Assembly: GCF_009662475.1 (NCBI RefSeq)
Contig: NZ_CP045571.1
Span: forward strand, 1,610,501 to 1,674,500
Source: Acidithiobacillus thiooxidans ATCC 19377
GTDB taxonomy: Bacteria; Pseudomonadota; Gammaproteobacteria; Acidithiobacillales; Acidithiobacillaceae
Length of the DNA stretch: 64,000 nt
Reading direction: 5' to 3'
Part shown: one piece after another, positions 17,543 through 26,144 of the stretch
How the letters are laid out: every line of letters begins with the position of its first letter
Numbering within the stretch: position 1 is the stretch's first letter
Notes under the pieces: model-generated
Told to the model about the DNA's origin: nothing
What the model saw: only the letters and a program-made list of their open reading frames with translations
Database searches by the model: none
Made by a program: the position numbers and the translations under genes

Positions 17543-18600
17543 TGGCTGCAAATCTGCAACCACGCGTCAAAAGACCTCATGGTAATGTAGTCAACCTTTC
17601 CCATGGCAGTGGTGGCAAGGCCATGCGAGATCTGATCGAAGGATTGATTTTGCCCGCCCTGGGTGCCTCCAGTGCCACGCCTCTGGAGGATCAAGCCCGC
17701 ATTGATGTGCTGGAAACCCTTGGAACAGGTGGCCAGATCGCTTTCACCACGGATTCATATGTTGTCGATCCCCTCAGCTTTCCGGGCGGCGACATCGGCA
17801 CGCTGGCCGTCAATGGTACCGTAAACGATCTGGCGGTGGGCGGCGCACGGCCCATTGTGTTGAGTTGCTCGTTGATTCTCGAAGAGGGGCTGCCCTTCAC
17901 TATTCTGGAGAAAATGATGTGCAGCATGGCACAGGCAGCACAGGCAGCGCGGGTCAGGATTGTCACAGGGGACACCAAAGTGGTGCCCCGGGGCAGCGCG
18001 GACAAGATGTTTATTAATACCGCTGGCATTGGAATCATTCCAACAGGTGTTCATCTGGAGATCGCACGGATCCGACCGGGTGACCAACTGCTGTTGAATG
18101 GTCACCTGGGGGATCATGGCGCTGCCATTTTGAAGGCGCGCGGCGATCTGTCCCTGGACGCCGATGTGGAAAGCGATTGCCAGCCTCTGAATGGGATCAT
18201 CGCCGCGCTGCTGATGGCAGCACCAGGCACCCGCTGCATCCGCGACGTAACTCGCGGTGGCTTGGCCACAGTGCTCAACGAATTTGCTGCGGGGGCTGGC
18301 GTAGGCATGCGCATTGTGGAGGATAGCATTCCCGTCCGCCCTGTGGTCAGAGGTATCTGCGAAGTGCTCGGCCTGGACCCACTCTATCTGGCCAACGAAG
18401 GCAAACTCCTTGCAGTCGTGCCAAAGGAAGAGGCCGGGGCTGCTCTGGATGCGCTACGCTCCTGCCCGGAAGGCACCTACGCCGGAGTGATCGGCGAGGT
18501 GCTCGCGGGGCCCCCCGGAAGGGTCGTGCTGAGCAGCCATTTCGGCGGTGAGCGCATCGTTGACATGTTGGTGGGCGAACAGTTGCCACGAATCTGTTAG
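17542..18600 (+). CDS. hypE: Carbamoyl dehydratase HypE
   Basis: 352 aa, PurM-like ATPase which turns the thiocarbamate into thiocyanate. The C-terminal tail ends LPRIC, the PRIC motif whose cysteine receives the carbamoyl group from HypF. The N-terminal SHGSGGKAMRDLIEG and FTTDSYVVDPLSFPGGDIG are typical. Ends at TAG 18598-18600; hypA follows after 13 bp. Confidence 0.95.
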   Translation: MAANLQPRVKRPHGNVVNLSHGSGGKAMRDLIEGLILPALGASSATPLEDQARIDVLETLGTGGQIAFTTDSYVVDPLSFPGGDIGTLAVNGTVNDLAVGGARPIVLSCSLILEEGLPFTILEKMMCSMAQAAQAARVRIVTGDTKVVPRGSADKMFINTAGIGIIPTGVHLEIARIRPGDQLLLNGHLGDHGAAILKARGDLSLDADVESDCQPLNGIIAALLMAAPGTRCIRDVTRGGLATVLNEFAAGAGVGMRIVEDSIPVRPVVRGICEVLGLDPLYLANEGKLLAVVPKEEAGAALDALRSCPEGTYAGVIGEVLAGPPGRVVLSSHFGGERIVDMLVGEQLPRIC

Positions 18601-18613
18601 ATGAGGAACCGAG

Positions 18614-18943
18614 ATGCACGAACTTGGGATCACCCGCAACATTGTCTCCATCTGCAGCGAGCAGGCCCGTGGTCGCAAGGTGATCCGGGTACGGCTGGAA
18701 GTGGGGTTGTTATCGGGGGTAGTGCCGGAGTCCATCCGCTTTTGCTTCGATGTGTGCAGTCAGGGCACAGCGCTGGAGGGGGCGGATCTTGAAGTGCTGG
18801 AGATTCCCGGTGAGGGCGAATGCCGGTCCTGTGGCAAACGTGTCCCTCTGCGGCAAGTATTTGGACGTTGTTCGTGTGGTGCAGGCGACCTGATCTGTGT
18901 GGCCGGCAAGGAACTCAACATCAAGGATATGGAGGTGCAGTGA
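18614..18943 (+). CDS. hypA: Nickel-delivery protein HypA
   Basis: 109 aa. The N-terminal MHELGITRN gives the nickel ligands (Met1, His2, Glu3). The zinc site begins with CRSCGK as usual but the second half is RCSCGAG, a CxC pair instead of the common CxxC; the codons TGT TCG TGT make this clear. Works with HypB to insert Ni into HupL. Its stop overlaps the hypB ATG (TGATG). Confidence 0.9.
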   Translation: MHELGITRNIVSICSEQARGRKVIRVRLEVGLLSGVVPESIRFCFDVCSQGTALEGADLEVLEIPGEGECRSCGKRVPLRQVFGRCSCGAGDLICVAGKELNIKDMEVQ

Positions 18944-19845
18944 TGTGTAAAACCTGTGGTTGCTCCGATGGAGCGCAAACGCGGATAACGCGCCTGGATG
19001 TTGCGGGGCGGGCGGATCCGGATACTCTGGAATCATCGGGTGATATGCCCGGATATATCCAAGAGCACCGGCATGATGATGAAATGGAGCATGCGCATAC
19101 CCACGGTAGTACAGGCTCCCACTCTCACTCTCATCCCCATGTACCGAAGGACGAGGATGGCCACCTGGTATCTCTGGAGGCCCGTATTCTGGACAAAAAT
19201 GATCGCCTTGCGGAACGCAATCGTGGCTGGCTGGCAGGACGGGGCGTGTTTTCCCTGAATCTCATGAGTTCACCTGGCGCCGGGAAGACGACCCTGCTGG
19301 AAAAAACCTTGGCAGAGCTGGCGGACGAGTTTCTCTTGGCGGTCGTGGAGGGCGATCAGGAAACCACCCACGATGCAGAACGCATACGCCAGGCGGGTTG
19401 CAATGTGGTGCAGATCAATACCGGCCAAGGCTGTCATCTGGAAGCGGATATGGTAGCGCAGGGACTGCGGGAGATTGACCCGGCTACCGGTTCCGTCGTC
19501 TTCATCGAAAACGTCGGAAACTTGGTGTGTCCGGCTCTCTTTGATCTCGGTGAAGCCGCACGGGTGGTCATTCTGGCGGTCACCGAGGGCGAAGACAAAC
19601 CAGCAAAATACCCCCACATGTTTCACGGCGCGGACTTAATTCTGATCAATAAGATCGATCTATTGCCCTATCTCTCCTTCGACCTGGAACGTTGCCTCGG
19701 TTACTTGCACGAAGTAGCGCATCATGCCGAGGTGCTGCAGATTTCCGCCACCACGGGAACAGGGCTGGAACCATGGTTTGCCTGGTTGCGTGCGCGCCGA
19801 AACCAGGCTTTGTCGGAGGCAGGAAAACTGTTGTCGGGTTCCTGA
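18943..19845 (+). CDS. hypB: Nickel-storing GTPase HypB
   Basis: 300 aa. The start at 18943 (TGATG overlap with hypA) gives the N-terminal MCKTCGC metal site. A histidine-rich stretch follows at about residues 38-70 (HAHTHG, HSHSHPH), for nickel storage. GTPase motifs: SSPGAGKTTLLEKT (G1), EGDQETTHDA, and ENVGNLVCPALFDLGE (metal-linked switch region), NKIDLLPY (G4). Completes the maturation set hypFCDEAB. Confidence 0.95.
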   Translation: MCKTCGCSDGAQTRITRLDVAGRADPDTLESSGDMPGYIQEHRHDDEMEHAHTHGSTGSHSHSHPHVPKDEDGHLVSLEARILDKNDRLAERNRGWLAGRGVFSLNLMSSPGAGKTTLLEKTLAELADEFLLAVVEGDQETTHDAERIRQAGCNVVQINTGQGCHLEADMVAQGLREIDPATGSVVFIENVGNLVCPALFDLGEAARVVILAVTEGEDKPAKYPHMFHGADLILINKIDLLPYLSFDLERCLGYLHEVAHHAEVLQISATTGTGLEPWFAWLRARRNQALSEAGKLLSGS

Positions 19846-19871
19846 TCTGCCTTGTGTCTAAGGAGGCTGTC

Positions 19872-21281
19872 ATGCCTGCGGATGCCCGTCAGACGCTACA
19901 CAAGACATTTCAGTTTGTTGATTTGTCCAGTCTGTCCATCTCCAGCGTGGCCCCTATCTTCAGCGTGGCGGCGGCGGGGTCGGCCATGGTCCAGGCAGCA
20001 GGCGCAGAGGTGCCTTTGGCGATCGTGCTGATTGCCATACCCTTCATTCTGTGTTCCTGGATATTCCTGTCGCTGAATCAACATTTTCCCAATGCCGGAG
20101 CCTCCTATCACTGGTCCCGGCAGATAATGGGCATCGATTACTCGAATTTTCAGGCATGGATCGTGATCATGGCCTATTTCTGGTCGATCCCACCAATACT
20201 GATTCCGGCAGCGCAGTTCACGCTGGGCGCACTGGGAGTACCGCACCCCGGCACCGGACTGCAAATTGTTGGGGCCACGTTCTGGGCATTGTTTGCGGCG
20301 GGAGTTTTGTTATTCGGGGCGCACATCACCGCCAGGGTTACGCAGATATTTCTGTACATCGAAATCGTATCCGTCGCCTTCATGGCGATTGTTGGGTATT
20401 CCCATTGGGGACCGCCCGCAGTGGGGGCTGGCTCATTTTCCCTCAGCCATATTCACTGGGCCGGCGTCATTGTCTGCATGGTAGTGGCCGCCACCATCGT
20501 GGACGGATGGGAAATCGACTCTTACGCCTCAGAAGAATCCAGAAAACCGCGTATCACCCCGGGATGGGGAGGAATTATCGGAGCCGTGAGCGTGGTGCTT
20601 TACTACCTGCTGATCTGGCCCTTGCTCCTACATCAAGTGCCGCTCGAACGGTTGCAAAACACCAGTGATACCCTGAGTCTCTGGGCGGCAACGGTTTCCC
20701 CGCAATTCCTCCCATGGATGCGCGTGGCGATTGTTGCGTCAACCGCCGGTAGCCTCTGGCTCACCACCTTCATCCTGTCTCGTGCCCTTTTCGCCATGTC
20801 TCGGGATAAGGTGATGCCAGGGTGGCTGGGTCGACTGAATCGTGGGCACGTACCGCACTGGTCCATCATCCTGCCTATCCTGCTGGCGATGGCGGTCGTC
20901 CTCATGCAGGTTTTCTTCCCCAATATGCGGAACCTCTTCAACCTGGCACTGAGCGCAGCGGGGTTCTTTCTGGTTGCGGAATTCTTACTGGATGGGATCA
21001 ACATGATGCGTTTTTTATTGATTCAGCACCACTCTGTCCGGCACCATTATAAGACGCATCACCACGCCGGTCTCCTGCTCGGATCGTTGGTCGTGATCAT
21101 TAGTCTTTCTGCTGTGGAGGTGCTGTTCTTCATCTATGGCCCGAAATATATTGCGGCCGGTATTGATCAGACTGTTGGAGTGTTTTTGCTGTTGGGTATC
21201 TTTTATGTGCTTTGGCTGCGCTGGCGGAAGGCGGGGCAAGGCATTTACGTCTTCGATGGGTTGGAGTCGCAGGAAGATTGA
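19872..21281 (+). CDS. APC-superfamily amino acid/amine permease
   Basis: 469 aa, about 12 hydrophobic membrane segments. The N-terminal FVDLSSLSISSVAPIFSV and the GASYHWSRQIMG loop are typical of APC amino acid transporters. The start at 19872 follows AGGAGG at 19861, 27 bp after hypB. Substrate cannot be read. It ends the plus-strand operon; whether it has any link with hydrogenase function is unclear. Confidence 0.8.
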   Translation: MPADARQTLHKTFQFVDLSSLSISSVAPIFSVAAAGSAMVQAAGAEVPLAIVLIAIPFILCSWIFLSLNQHFPNAGASYHWSRQIMGIDYSNFQAWIVIMAYFWSIPPILIPAAQFTLGALGVPHPGTGLQIVGATFWALFAAGVLLFGAHITARVTQIFLYIEIVSVAFMAIVGYSHWGPPAVGAGSFSLSHIHWAGVIVCMVVAATIVDGWEIDSYASEESRKPRITPGWGGIIGAVSVVLYYLLIWPLLLHQVPLERLQNTSDTLSLWAATVSPQFLPWMRVAIVASTAGSLWLTTFILSRALFAMSRDKVMPGWLGRLNRGHVPHWSIILPILLAMAVVLMQVFFPNMRNLFNLALSAAGFFLVAEFLLDGINMMRFLLIQHHSVRHHYKTHHHAGLLLGSLVVIISLSAVEVLFFIYGPKYIAAGIDQTVGVFLLLGIFYVLWLRWRKAGQGIYVFDGLESQED

Positions 21282-21574
21282 CCAGGAATGTAAATCAGCG
21301 TCATTCGTTTGCCATCTGTCAGCACCAGGTGTTTACCACCCCATATCGCGGAATATGAATCATTAGTCCGTTGAAATATTATGCGCATTAGCGAAACACT
21401 GAGGTTCTCAAAGGCCAACAATCCAAACGCTGATTTTTGCTGAAAACTGACTTATGACCAGCGCTGTTTAACAGGCTGAATCTTGCATGATGAGACCACG
21501 GGCGCTACACTGAATCTGTTGCTAGAGATTTTATATGATTGTTTTATAACAACACTAATCGTACGCAACGCGAT
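21282..21574. other. Junction between hydrogenase island and ICE-like region
   Basis: No gene seen. The gene direction flips here and the character changes from a compact operon to mobile-element genes. A possible element end lies near 21530-21575, where an AT-rich stretch (TTTTATATGATTGTTTTATA) borders a truncated phospholipase-D-like gene. No tRNA and no direct repeat was recognised. Confidence 0.3.
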
Positions 21575-21889
21575 CTAAAGATGACATAATGCATGGTCGA
21601 AGGCCCAGTAAGAACCATGGGAAGTAAAACGATACGGCGCCCATTGTACGGCCGCACCCGTGGCCTGTGCTTCCCGCATTTCCCGAGAGATTTTCCAGGC
21701 GGGCATCTTATAGGGTTTTTTCTCCAGAATGATACGGACTTTTACGCCCCGCTCATTGGCGGCTTTGAGCGCATTGAGAATTTTCCGATCACTCAAAAAG
21801 TAAACCTCAAGATTGACTTCCTTTCGGGCCGATTGAATCAACTGGACAATCGGGGCAGTGCCTGCGTAGGGTTCGGTATAAACGTGCAA
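21575..21889 (-). pseudogene. Truncated phospholipase D-like nuclease
   Basis: 104 aa read from a TTG start with AAGGAGA upstream. The N-terminal fold is PLD-like (EVNLEVYFLSDRKILNALKAA, GVKVRIILEKKP). The catalytic HxK(x4)D(x6)GSxN motif is not intact: the protein ends SHGSYWAFDHALCHL, with no lysine at the expected place and no GSxN. So it is either a C-terminally cut copy or a decayed one, right at the edge of the ICE-like region. Confidence 0.55.
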
Positions 21890-21903
21890 AATATTCTCCT
21901 TTG

Positions 21904-22089
21904 TTAAGCAATATTCCGTATTTTCTTGGGCACGCGCTTTTCACTCACGTGAATTTTCCCTGTGTTCACCCAATAGCTAAAATCCGCACAAGAAAGGCTT
22001 TCCGTCTGGCAACGGGCACGATGCGCGCAGCCATCACAGGGAATGGCTCCATTCATCAACTCGCGCAACAAGTTCTTTTTTTGTCCCAA
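21904..22089 (-). CDS. Small four-cysteine protein, 61 aa
   Basis: TTG start with a strong AGGAGG 6 bp upstream, which is why the short frame is accepted. Cysteines in CDGCAHRARC and LSCADF could bind zinc or Fe-S. Function not recognised. It lies between the phospholipase remnant and the coiled-coil gene, all on the minus strand, and is probably co-transcribed with them. Confidence 0.5.
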   Translation of the reverse strand: MGQKKNLLRELMNGAIPCDGCAHRARCQTESLSCADFSYWVNTGKIHVSEKRVPKKIRNIA

Positions 22090-22098
22090 AATAACCTC

Positions 22099-22644
22099 CT
22101 ATTTACTTTCGAACGTGGCGAGTATTTTATTTTGCAAAATCAATCGCGCCTGCCGCTCCGCTTGGAGTTCAGAATGCGTGTCTTGCAAAAGGCGTTGATA
22201 CCGTTCTTCTGCTTCAAAAGATCGGTTAGCCAACACCATAATCAAAAGCTTTAACCCATCCAGAGCGCTTTTGCTCGCCACTTTCTGTCTGGTCGTTATT
22301 GTATCATGCTGTGCCTTTTCCGCCTGGGCAGCCGGTGTTTTTGTCTGGGCAACGGGCGGCGCAAAGACAAATTTCCCCTCTGGCGTCAAAGCGGCCAGTT
22401 CTTCTTTCAAGAGTTGGGTCAATACGGCTGAAACCTGTTTATGTGGATAGGCCTTGGCCGCCTGGCATAAACTCTCCCAATCTTGGTTGCCGGTTTTCAG
22501 CGCCTTGATTAACAGGTCACGCACGGTTTCTTTGGGCGGAGGGATATCTCCCCGTCTGAGAACCTTCGGAGGCTTGTACTCACCCCGATGTGCCATGTCC
22601 ACGCCCAAAGGCCGTGCCGATGCTGTTGTATCCATAAGTCCCAT
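22099..22644 (-). CDS. Unknown ICE protein with C-terminal coiled coil
   Basis: 181 aa from the chosen ATG at 22644, which has GAGGG 4 bp upstream (an open frame continues 5' into the palindrome, but that part is unlikely to be coding). The middle has a helical domain (ETVRDLLIKALKTGNQDWESLCQ region), then an Ala/Pro linker, then a coiled coil rich in Glu, Arg and Gln at the end. It may be a DNA-binding or replication accessory protein; no family recognised. Confidence 0.6.
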   Translation of the reverse strand: MGLMDTTASARPLGVDMAHRGEYKPPKVLRRGDIPPPKETVRDLLIKALKTGNQDWESLCQAAKAYPHKQVSAVLTQLLKEELAALTPEGKFVFAPPVAQTKTPAAQAEKAQHDTITTRQKVASKSALDGLKLLIMVLANRSFEAEERYQRLLQDTHSELQAERQARLILQNKILATFESK

Positions 22645-22769
22645 AAAACCCTCAACCAATAACCATTGAGGCCATGATACGGAAGCATTGGAGGCTTTAG
22701 TGGCGCAATAAAGGCCCAAAATCCGGTTTTTTTTGTAAGGTGATTTTTCCACAGAGGGCCAAGGTTGCG

Positions 22770-22786
22770 GGATCAATTTGATCCCG
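22770..22786. repeat. 17-bp palindrome, copy 1
   Basis: GGGATCAATTTGATCCC core (22769-22785) extended to 21 bp by GC/GC on either side (22767-22787). It lies about 125 bp upstream of the minus-strand gene starting at 22644. Confidence 0.85.
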
Positions 22787-22853
22787 CACCTGCAACGTCC
22801 CTATTACGCATCATATTCCAGGCATTTACGTGCCATAAAAATTGTCATCGAAA

Positions 22854-23717
22854 TTAAAAGAGTTCGGAAATCAGTGTGGACTTATCAGCAAAAAGGATCT
22901 TCTTCCCAATTTTTTTGGCATCGGAATTTTTCATGCCATTAATTTGATGCAATGAACCTATCGCCCCGCGCAAGTGCCCTATCAAAATCTTGCCTGCAGC
23001 TTCTGGATCGATTTTGTGCAGTCGAAAAAACGCTTCCCCAAAGCGTCTTGCTCTTTGGATGCTTCCTGCGGATTTCCCCAGTTCACTGGAAACAACGTCC
23101 CTGAGCCTCCCCTGATAGCCGCGCGTCACAATTTCTTGTTCGACCCTCTGGATTTCTTGGTACAGCAAAATTACTCTTTCTTCCGTTGTCATCATGGGCG
23201 GGCGCTGCCCATCCGGAAAATATGAAGCATCTAGTCTGGGGGTACTATTGTCCAGTTGGTCCTGCAGGCTAATCACACGCTGCATGGCCTGCTGCAAAAT
23301 ACCAGCAACCTGAAGTGGGTTATCCCACTCTATGATCCCAGGCGCGGCATGAGCCGCCTCTTTTGCCATTTTTTCGCACTGGATGAAATATTGTCAGGCT
23401 ATTTTGCCTTGGGCATTCCGCTCGACCATGGATAACTCTTTCGCCATGTCCAGAGTCAGATGATATTCCTTGCTTGGACGACCGCCATGGCGACCGCCTT
23501 GAGGGTTTTCGCCAAAATTGGCGAAAACTAAAAAGTCCTGATTTTCAATAAAATGGTACTTATTGATACGGTCTTTGATCCAGTTGGAGAAGTCCTTACC
23601 CACTTTCAGAAAGGTGTGCAGGTCGCGGGCATTGACGGTCTGTACGTGGTCCCCATCCATTTGCATGGTAGCCAATGGCAAGTTACTGCTGGTTTGCATT
23701 TCCATCATCTCGTTCAT
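22854..23717 (-). pseudogene. AntA-type antirepressor split by one in-frame TGA
   Basis: Two adjacent open frames (23394-23717 and 22854-23369) are one gene. The N-terminal part is an AntA/AntB domain (VNARDLHTFLKVGKDFSNW, FIENQDF, TLDMAKELSMVERN). It stops at TGA 23394-23396; reading on in the same frame gives QYFIQCEK and then the second frame, MAKEAAHAAP. AntA domains normally continue ARxYFIxCE, so TGA stands where Arg (CGA) is expected. The C-terminal part (about 170 aa) is helical with a possible HTH. Either a point-mutated pseudogene, or a truncated and a downstream product are both made. Confidence 0.8.
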
Positions 23718-23775
23718 TAAAAAATCCTCTTATGCAACGTGTAATGGCCACAGATATCTGTTACTGAATGGTGCC

Positions 23776-23792
23776 GGGATCAAATTGATCCC
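23776..23792. repeat. 17-bp palindrome, copy 2
   Basis: GGGATCAAATTGATCCC, 59 bp upstream of the antirepressor start. Flanking sequence on both sides is shared with copy 3 at 24.4 kb (CCATTC..TAACAGATATCTG on one side, ATACCG and CCCACTTG on the other), so the whole upstream region was duplicated. Confidence 0.85.
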
Positions 23793-23804
23793 CACACCTA
23801 TATA

Positions 23805-23965
23805 CCGTAACTTATTGATTTCCCACTTGCCCAAATTGGCAAATGGGGAACATAGTCTACGTTTTCAATAAAATCTTACTTGTTTGCGGCCCTTGATCCC
23901 GTTCGAAAAATCCTTGCCCCTCTCAGGCAACGCGTATTAAGGCCATTCCACAACAATTTGATCCC
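23805..23965 (-). pseudogene. Degraded second copy of an AntA antirepressor
   Basis: Minus-strand reading gives ERGKDFSNGIKGRK and, in another frame, FIENVDYVPHLPIWA, which parallel KVGKDFSNWIKDRI and FIENQDFLVFANFG of the neighbouring antirepressor. The frame is broken by at least one indel. A half palindrome (AATTTGATCCCC at 23955-23966) lies upstream of it. It is a remnant of a tandem duplication. Confidence 0.6.
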
Positions 23966-24004
23966 CAGGTTTTCGCCAAAATGGGCAAAAACCCCACTAA
24001 CCCA

Positions 24005-24379
24005 CTATGTTGCATCTCCAGGATCCTCCAAAGTGAGCATGGCCGGCCAGGTTACATGGCACGACCCAAATTTGGCAGGATACAAAGATTCGGGTCCGCC
24101 AAAAATCCACTGGCGTTCAGGATGCATCCTTTCACGCGTAACAATCTTCAATGGCGTAATTTCCACTATGGTAAGATGTAGATCAAATCCATCCTCGTGG
24201 CAATATTCTACACAATCCCCCACATGAAGATTCCGGCAAATAGCCCGCCCTTTTTCCGCTTCGGCTTCTCTGCGAGCGAAATAAGCCTCTGTCACACCTT
24301 TCCGCGTCTGAGCATTGTTGGCCCAGGCATAACTTCTGGCGCTGACATAACTATGGTGATGTCTGTGATGATAACGCAT
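24005..24379 (-). CDS. Unknown ICE protein with histidine-rich N-terminus
   Basis: 124 aa from ATG 24379, which has AGGAG 7 bp upstream. The start MRYHHRHHHSYVS is histidine-rich, followed by a basic helical part and a beta-rich C-terminal part (VGDCVEYC, LHLTIVEITPLKIVT). No family recognised. It is preceded by palindrome copy 3. Confidence 0.55.
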   Translation of the reverse strand: MRYHHRHHHSYVSARSYAWANNAQTRKGVTEAYFARREAEAEKGRAICRNLHVGDCVEYCHEDGFDLHLTIVEITPLKIVTRERMHPERQWIFGGPESLYPAKFGSCHVTWPAMLTLEDPGDAT

Positions 24380-24427
24380 AAAAAACGCTCCTGGCATAGT
24401 TCCAGATATCTGTTAAGGAATGGCGCG

Positions 24428-24444
24428 GGGATCAAATTGATCCC
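24428..24444. repeat. 17-bp palindrome, copy 3
   Basis: GGGATCAAATTGATCCC with GC-rich extension to 24425-24446, about 49 bp upstream of the gene at 24005-24379. Confidence 0.85.
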
Positions 24445-24545
24445 GCAGCTGCATACCGCTAAGCTCTTGATTTTTCCCACTTGCAAAAATTGGCAAAAAC
24501 CTAAACCGCCCGCGACCTGCACAAAGCAGCGTGTGTATTTTCTTT

Positions 24546-25394
24546 TTAATACGGGGATTCGTGGCTTGCCGTGGCCCTTTGCGCCAGCAGTTTTTGCCTG
24601 ATCCCTGGATGCCACTTTTCGAGTTCGGCGGCGGTCTGGTCAGAAAGGTGTTGCAGGTCCCACGCGCTAAACGTCTCCGGCATGTACCGAATTTTGATAT
24701 TCAGCTTTTCATGGTCAACCATGTTGCGCACCTTGTAACACCGCTCTCCTTGTAATCGCTCGGCGACTTCCTTGCGCATAAGTGATTCCCCGAGCGGTTC
24801 CAAGGAAGGAGAAAACGTGGTCGGCCAAAGCAGGATATATGCGGGTATGAGGCCGTCAGCAGCCCACTGGCGGAGAAGAATATCCATAGGGTACGCATCG
24901 CCCGTATGCAACCAAGTGGTTATATCGCTATGCACCAAGGCGGGATAGACTTGCCAGGTGTATGCGGCCATAACCAACATAACGATGGCGATCACGCCGA
25001 GAAACCGAAACAGCTTGGTCAGCGTCCACCACATTTTCGCAAAAAACAGATGAATCACATAGCCGTAGTCCGTGAGCACAGCCAATTCAGTTTGCTTGAT
25101 CTGAGTAGCGGTGTAGGAACCGTAACTTTTCCCGTCTACCCGTAAAATTTGTGACCATCCCGTTCTACGGCCCTGCTCATAATCAAAAATTCGGCTGCTA
25201 CGTTCGTATTCTTGAAAAACAAAGAACAGAACGGTAATACATCCAGCTACCACAGCAAATGGAAGCGTAATCGTGCTGTACTGAAACAGGGTAACCAGTT
25301 CCCCGAAGAACCCAAAAAGCACGGTGGACAAAACAAATTCCAGGATATGCAGTTTGCCGTGCGCTTTAAACTGATGCCAATATGTGGGTCGCAT
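24546..25394 (-). CDS. ICE membrane protein, 282 aa
   Basis: Start ATG at 25394 is chosen because GGAGG lies 9 bp upstream. Two or three hydrophobic segments near the N-terminus (LEFVLSTVLFGFFGELVTLF, LPFAVVAGCITVLFFVF) and two in the middle (FLGVIAIVMLVMAAYTW, LIPAYILLWPTTF). The C-terminal third is soluble with charged helices. Function not recognised; may belong to the conjugation or entry-exclusion set. Confidence 0.6.
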   Translation of the reverse strand: MRPTYWHQFKAHGKLHILEFVLSTVLFGFFGELVTLFQYSTITLPFAVVAGCITVLFFVFQEYERSSRIFDYEQGRRTGWSQILRVDGKSYGSYTATQIKQTELAVLTDYGYVIHLFFAKMWWTLTKLFRFLGVIAIVMLVMAAYTWQVYPALVHSDITTWLHTGDAYPMDILLRQWAADGLIPAYILLWPTTFSPSLEPLGESLMRKEVAERLQGERCYKVRNMVDHEKLNIKIRYMPETFSAWDLQHLSDQTAAELEKWHPGIRQKLLAQRATASHESPY

Positions 25395-25451
25395 GATGCT
25401 TTTCCTCCAATATCCAACCACAAGCGAATCTTTCTGGTATGAGCTAGGCCC

Positions 25452-25468
25452 GGGATCAAATTGATCCC
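25452..25468. repeat. 17-bp palindrome, copy 4
   Basis: GGGATCAAATTGATCCC, between the stop of the YdjM-like gene and the membrane protein start (about 57 bp upstream of the latter). Confidence 0.85.
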
Positions 25469-25473
25469 GCGCT

Positions 25474-25995
25474 CTACCCCGGGAGTAACAACCAGGCCCC
25501 CGCCGTCACCCCCCAAAACAAGAGAATCTCCAGCCATTCAAACCCCGAACCGGACTTCCACAAACGCAAACTGATACGATGTTTGGCCGTGGGCAAAAGG
25601 ACAGGAACCCCGGTTGGATTGGGAATATCGCAAATCAGATGGGACAAACCGCCGGTCAAAAAGCCGAGTAACAAGGCCAAGGCGTCTGCCCGATAGGGAT
25701 GCAAGAAAATTTGCCCATGGACGGGAAGAAAATACAAAACCGCTATAGCCGGAAGCGTCCAGAGGGGTAACCAATGGGTAAAGGTTCGATGCGGAATGAC
25801 CGAGACCCGCTGCCATTTGCCGTTATACCCTTTTTCGGCATGGGCAATTTCCAGCCAGTCTGGAGCGGTCGCGCCCCAAAAGGCTAAAAAGGCCGCACCT
25901 ACTCTGGAAAAAACACCGTAACCCAGGCTCTCCAGATAGAGAAATATCAAGAGCCCTACAGAAATACCTACAATTTGATGATCGATTTTGGACAT
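25474..25995 (-). CDS. YdjM-like membrane-bound metal-dependent hydrolase (DUF457)
   Basis: 173 aa. Start ATG at 25995 has GGAGG upstream. Typical DUF457 marks: HQ near the N-terminus, GATAPDWLE, the HRTFTHWL motif, and GGLSHLICDIPNPTGVPVLLP. About four membrane helices. The family is often LexA- or phage-linked; here it is an ICE cargo gene of unknown substrate. Confidence 0.75.
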   Translation of the reverse strand: MSKIDHQIVGISVGLLIFLYLESLGYGVFSRVGAAFLAFWGATAPDWLEIAHAEKGYNGKWQRVSVIPHRTFTHWLPLWTLPAIAVLYFLPVHGQIFLHPYRADALALLLGFLTGGLSHLICDIPNPTGVPVLLPTAKHRISLRLWKSGSGFEWLEILLFWGVTAGAWLLLPG

Positions 25996-26144
25996 GGCGA
26001 AATACCTCCATATCCAGATTACCACGCACTTTTTGGCGTTATTTTTTTGTAAAAGCGGTTATTTGTAGGATTTTTTAAAAGCCCATCGATTGGAACATCT
26101 TTGGGCGAGACGCCTTGAGCAAGGGAAGGTCAGGCGTCTGTTGT

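Noticed and set aside
23506-23530. TTTTCGCCAA-AA-TTGGCGAAAA palindrome in the antirepressor
   Set aside because: Encodes a conserved stretch of the protein, and weaker versions belong to the degraded duplicates; kept as part of the duplication and not as an operator.
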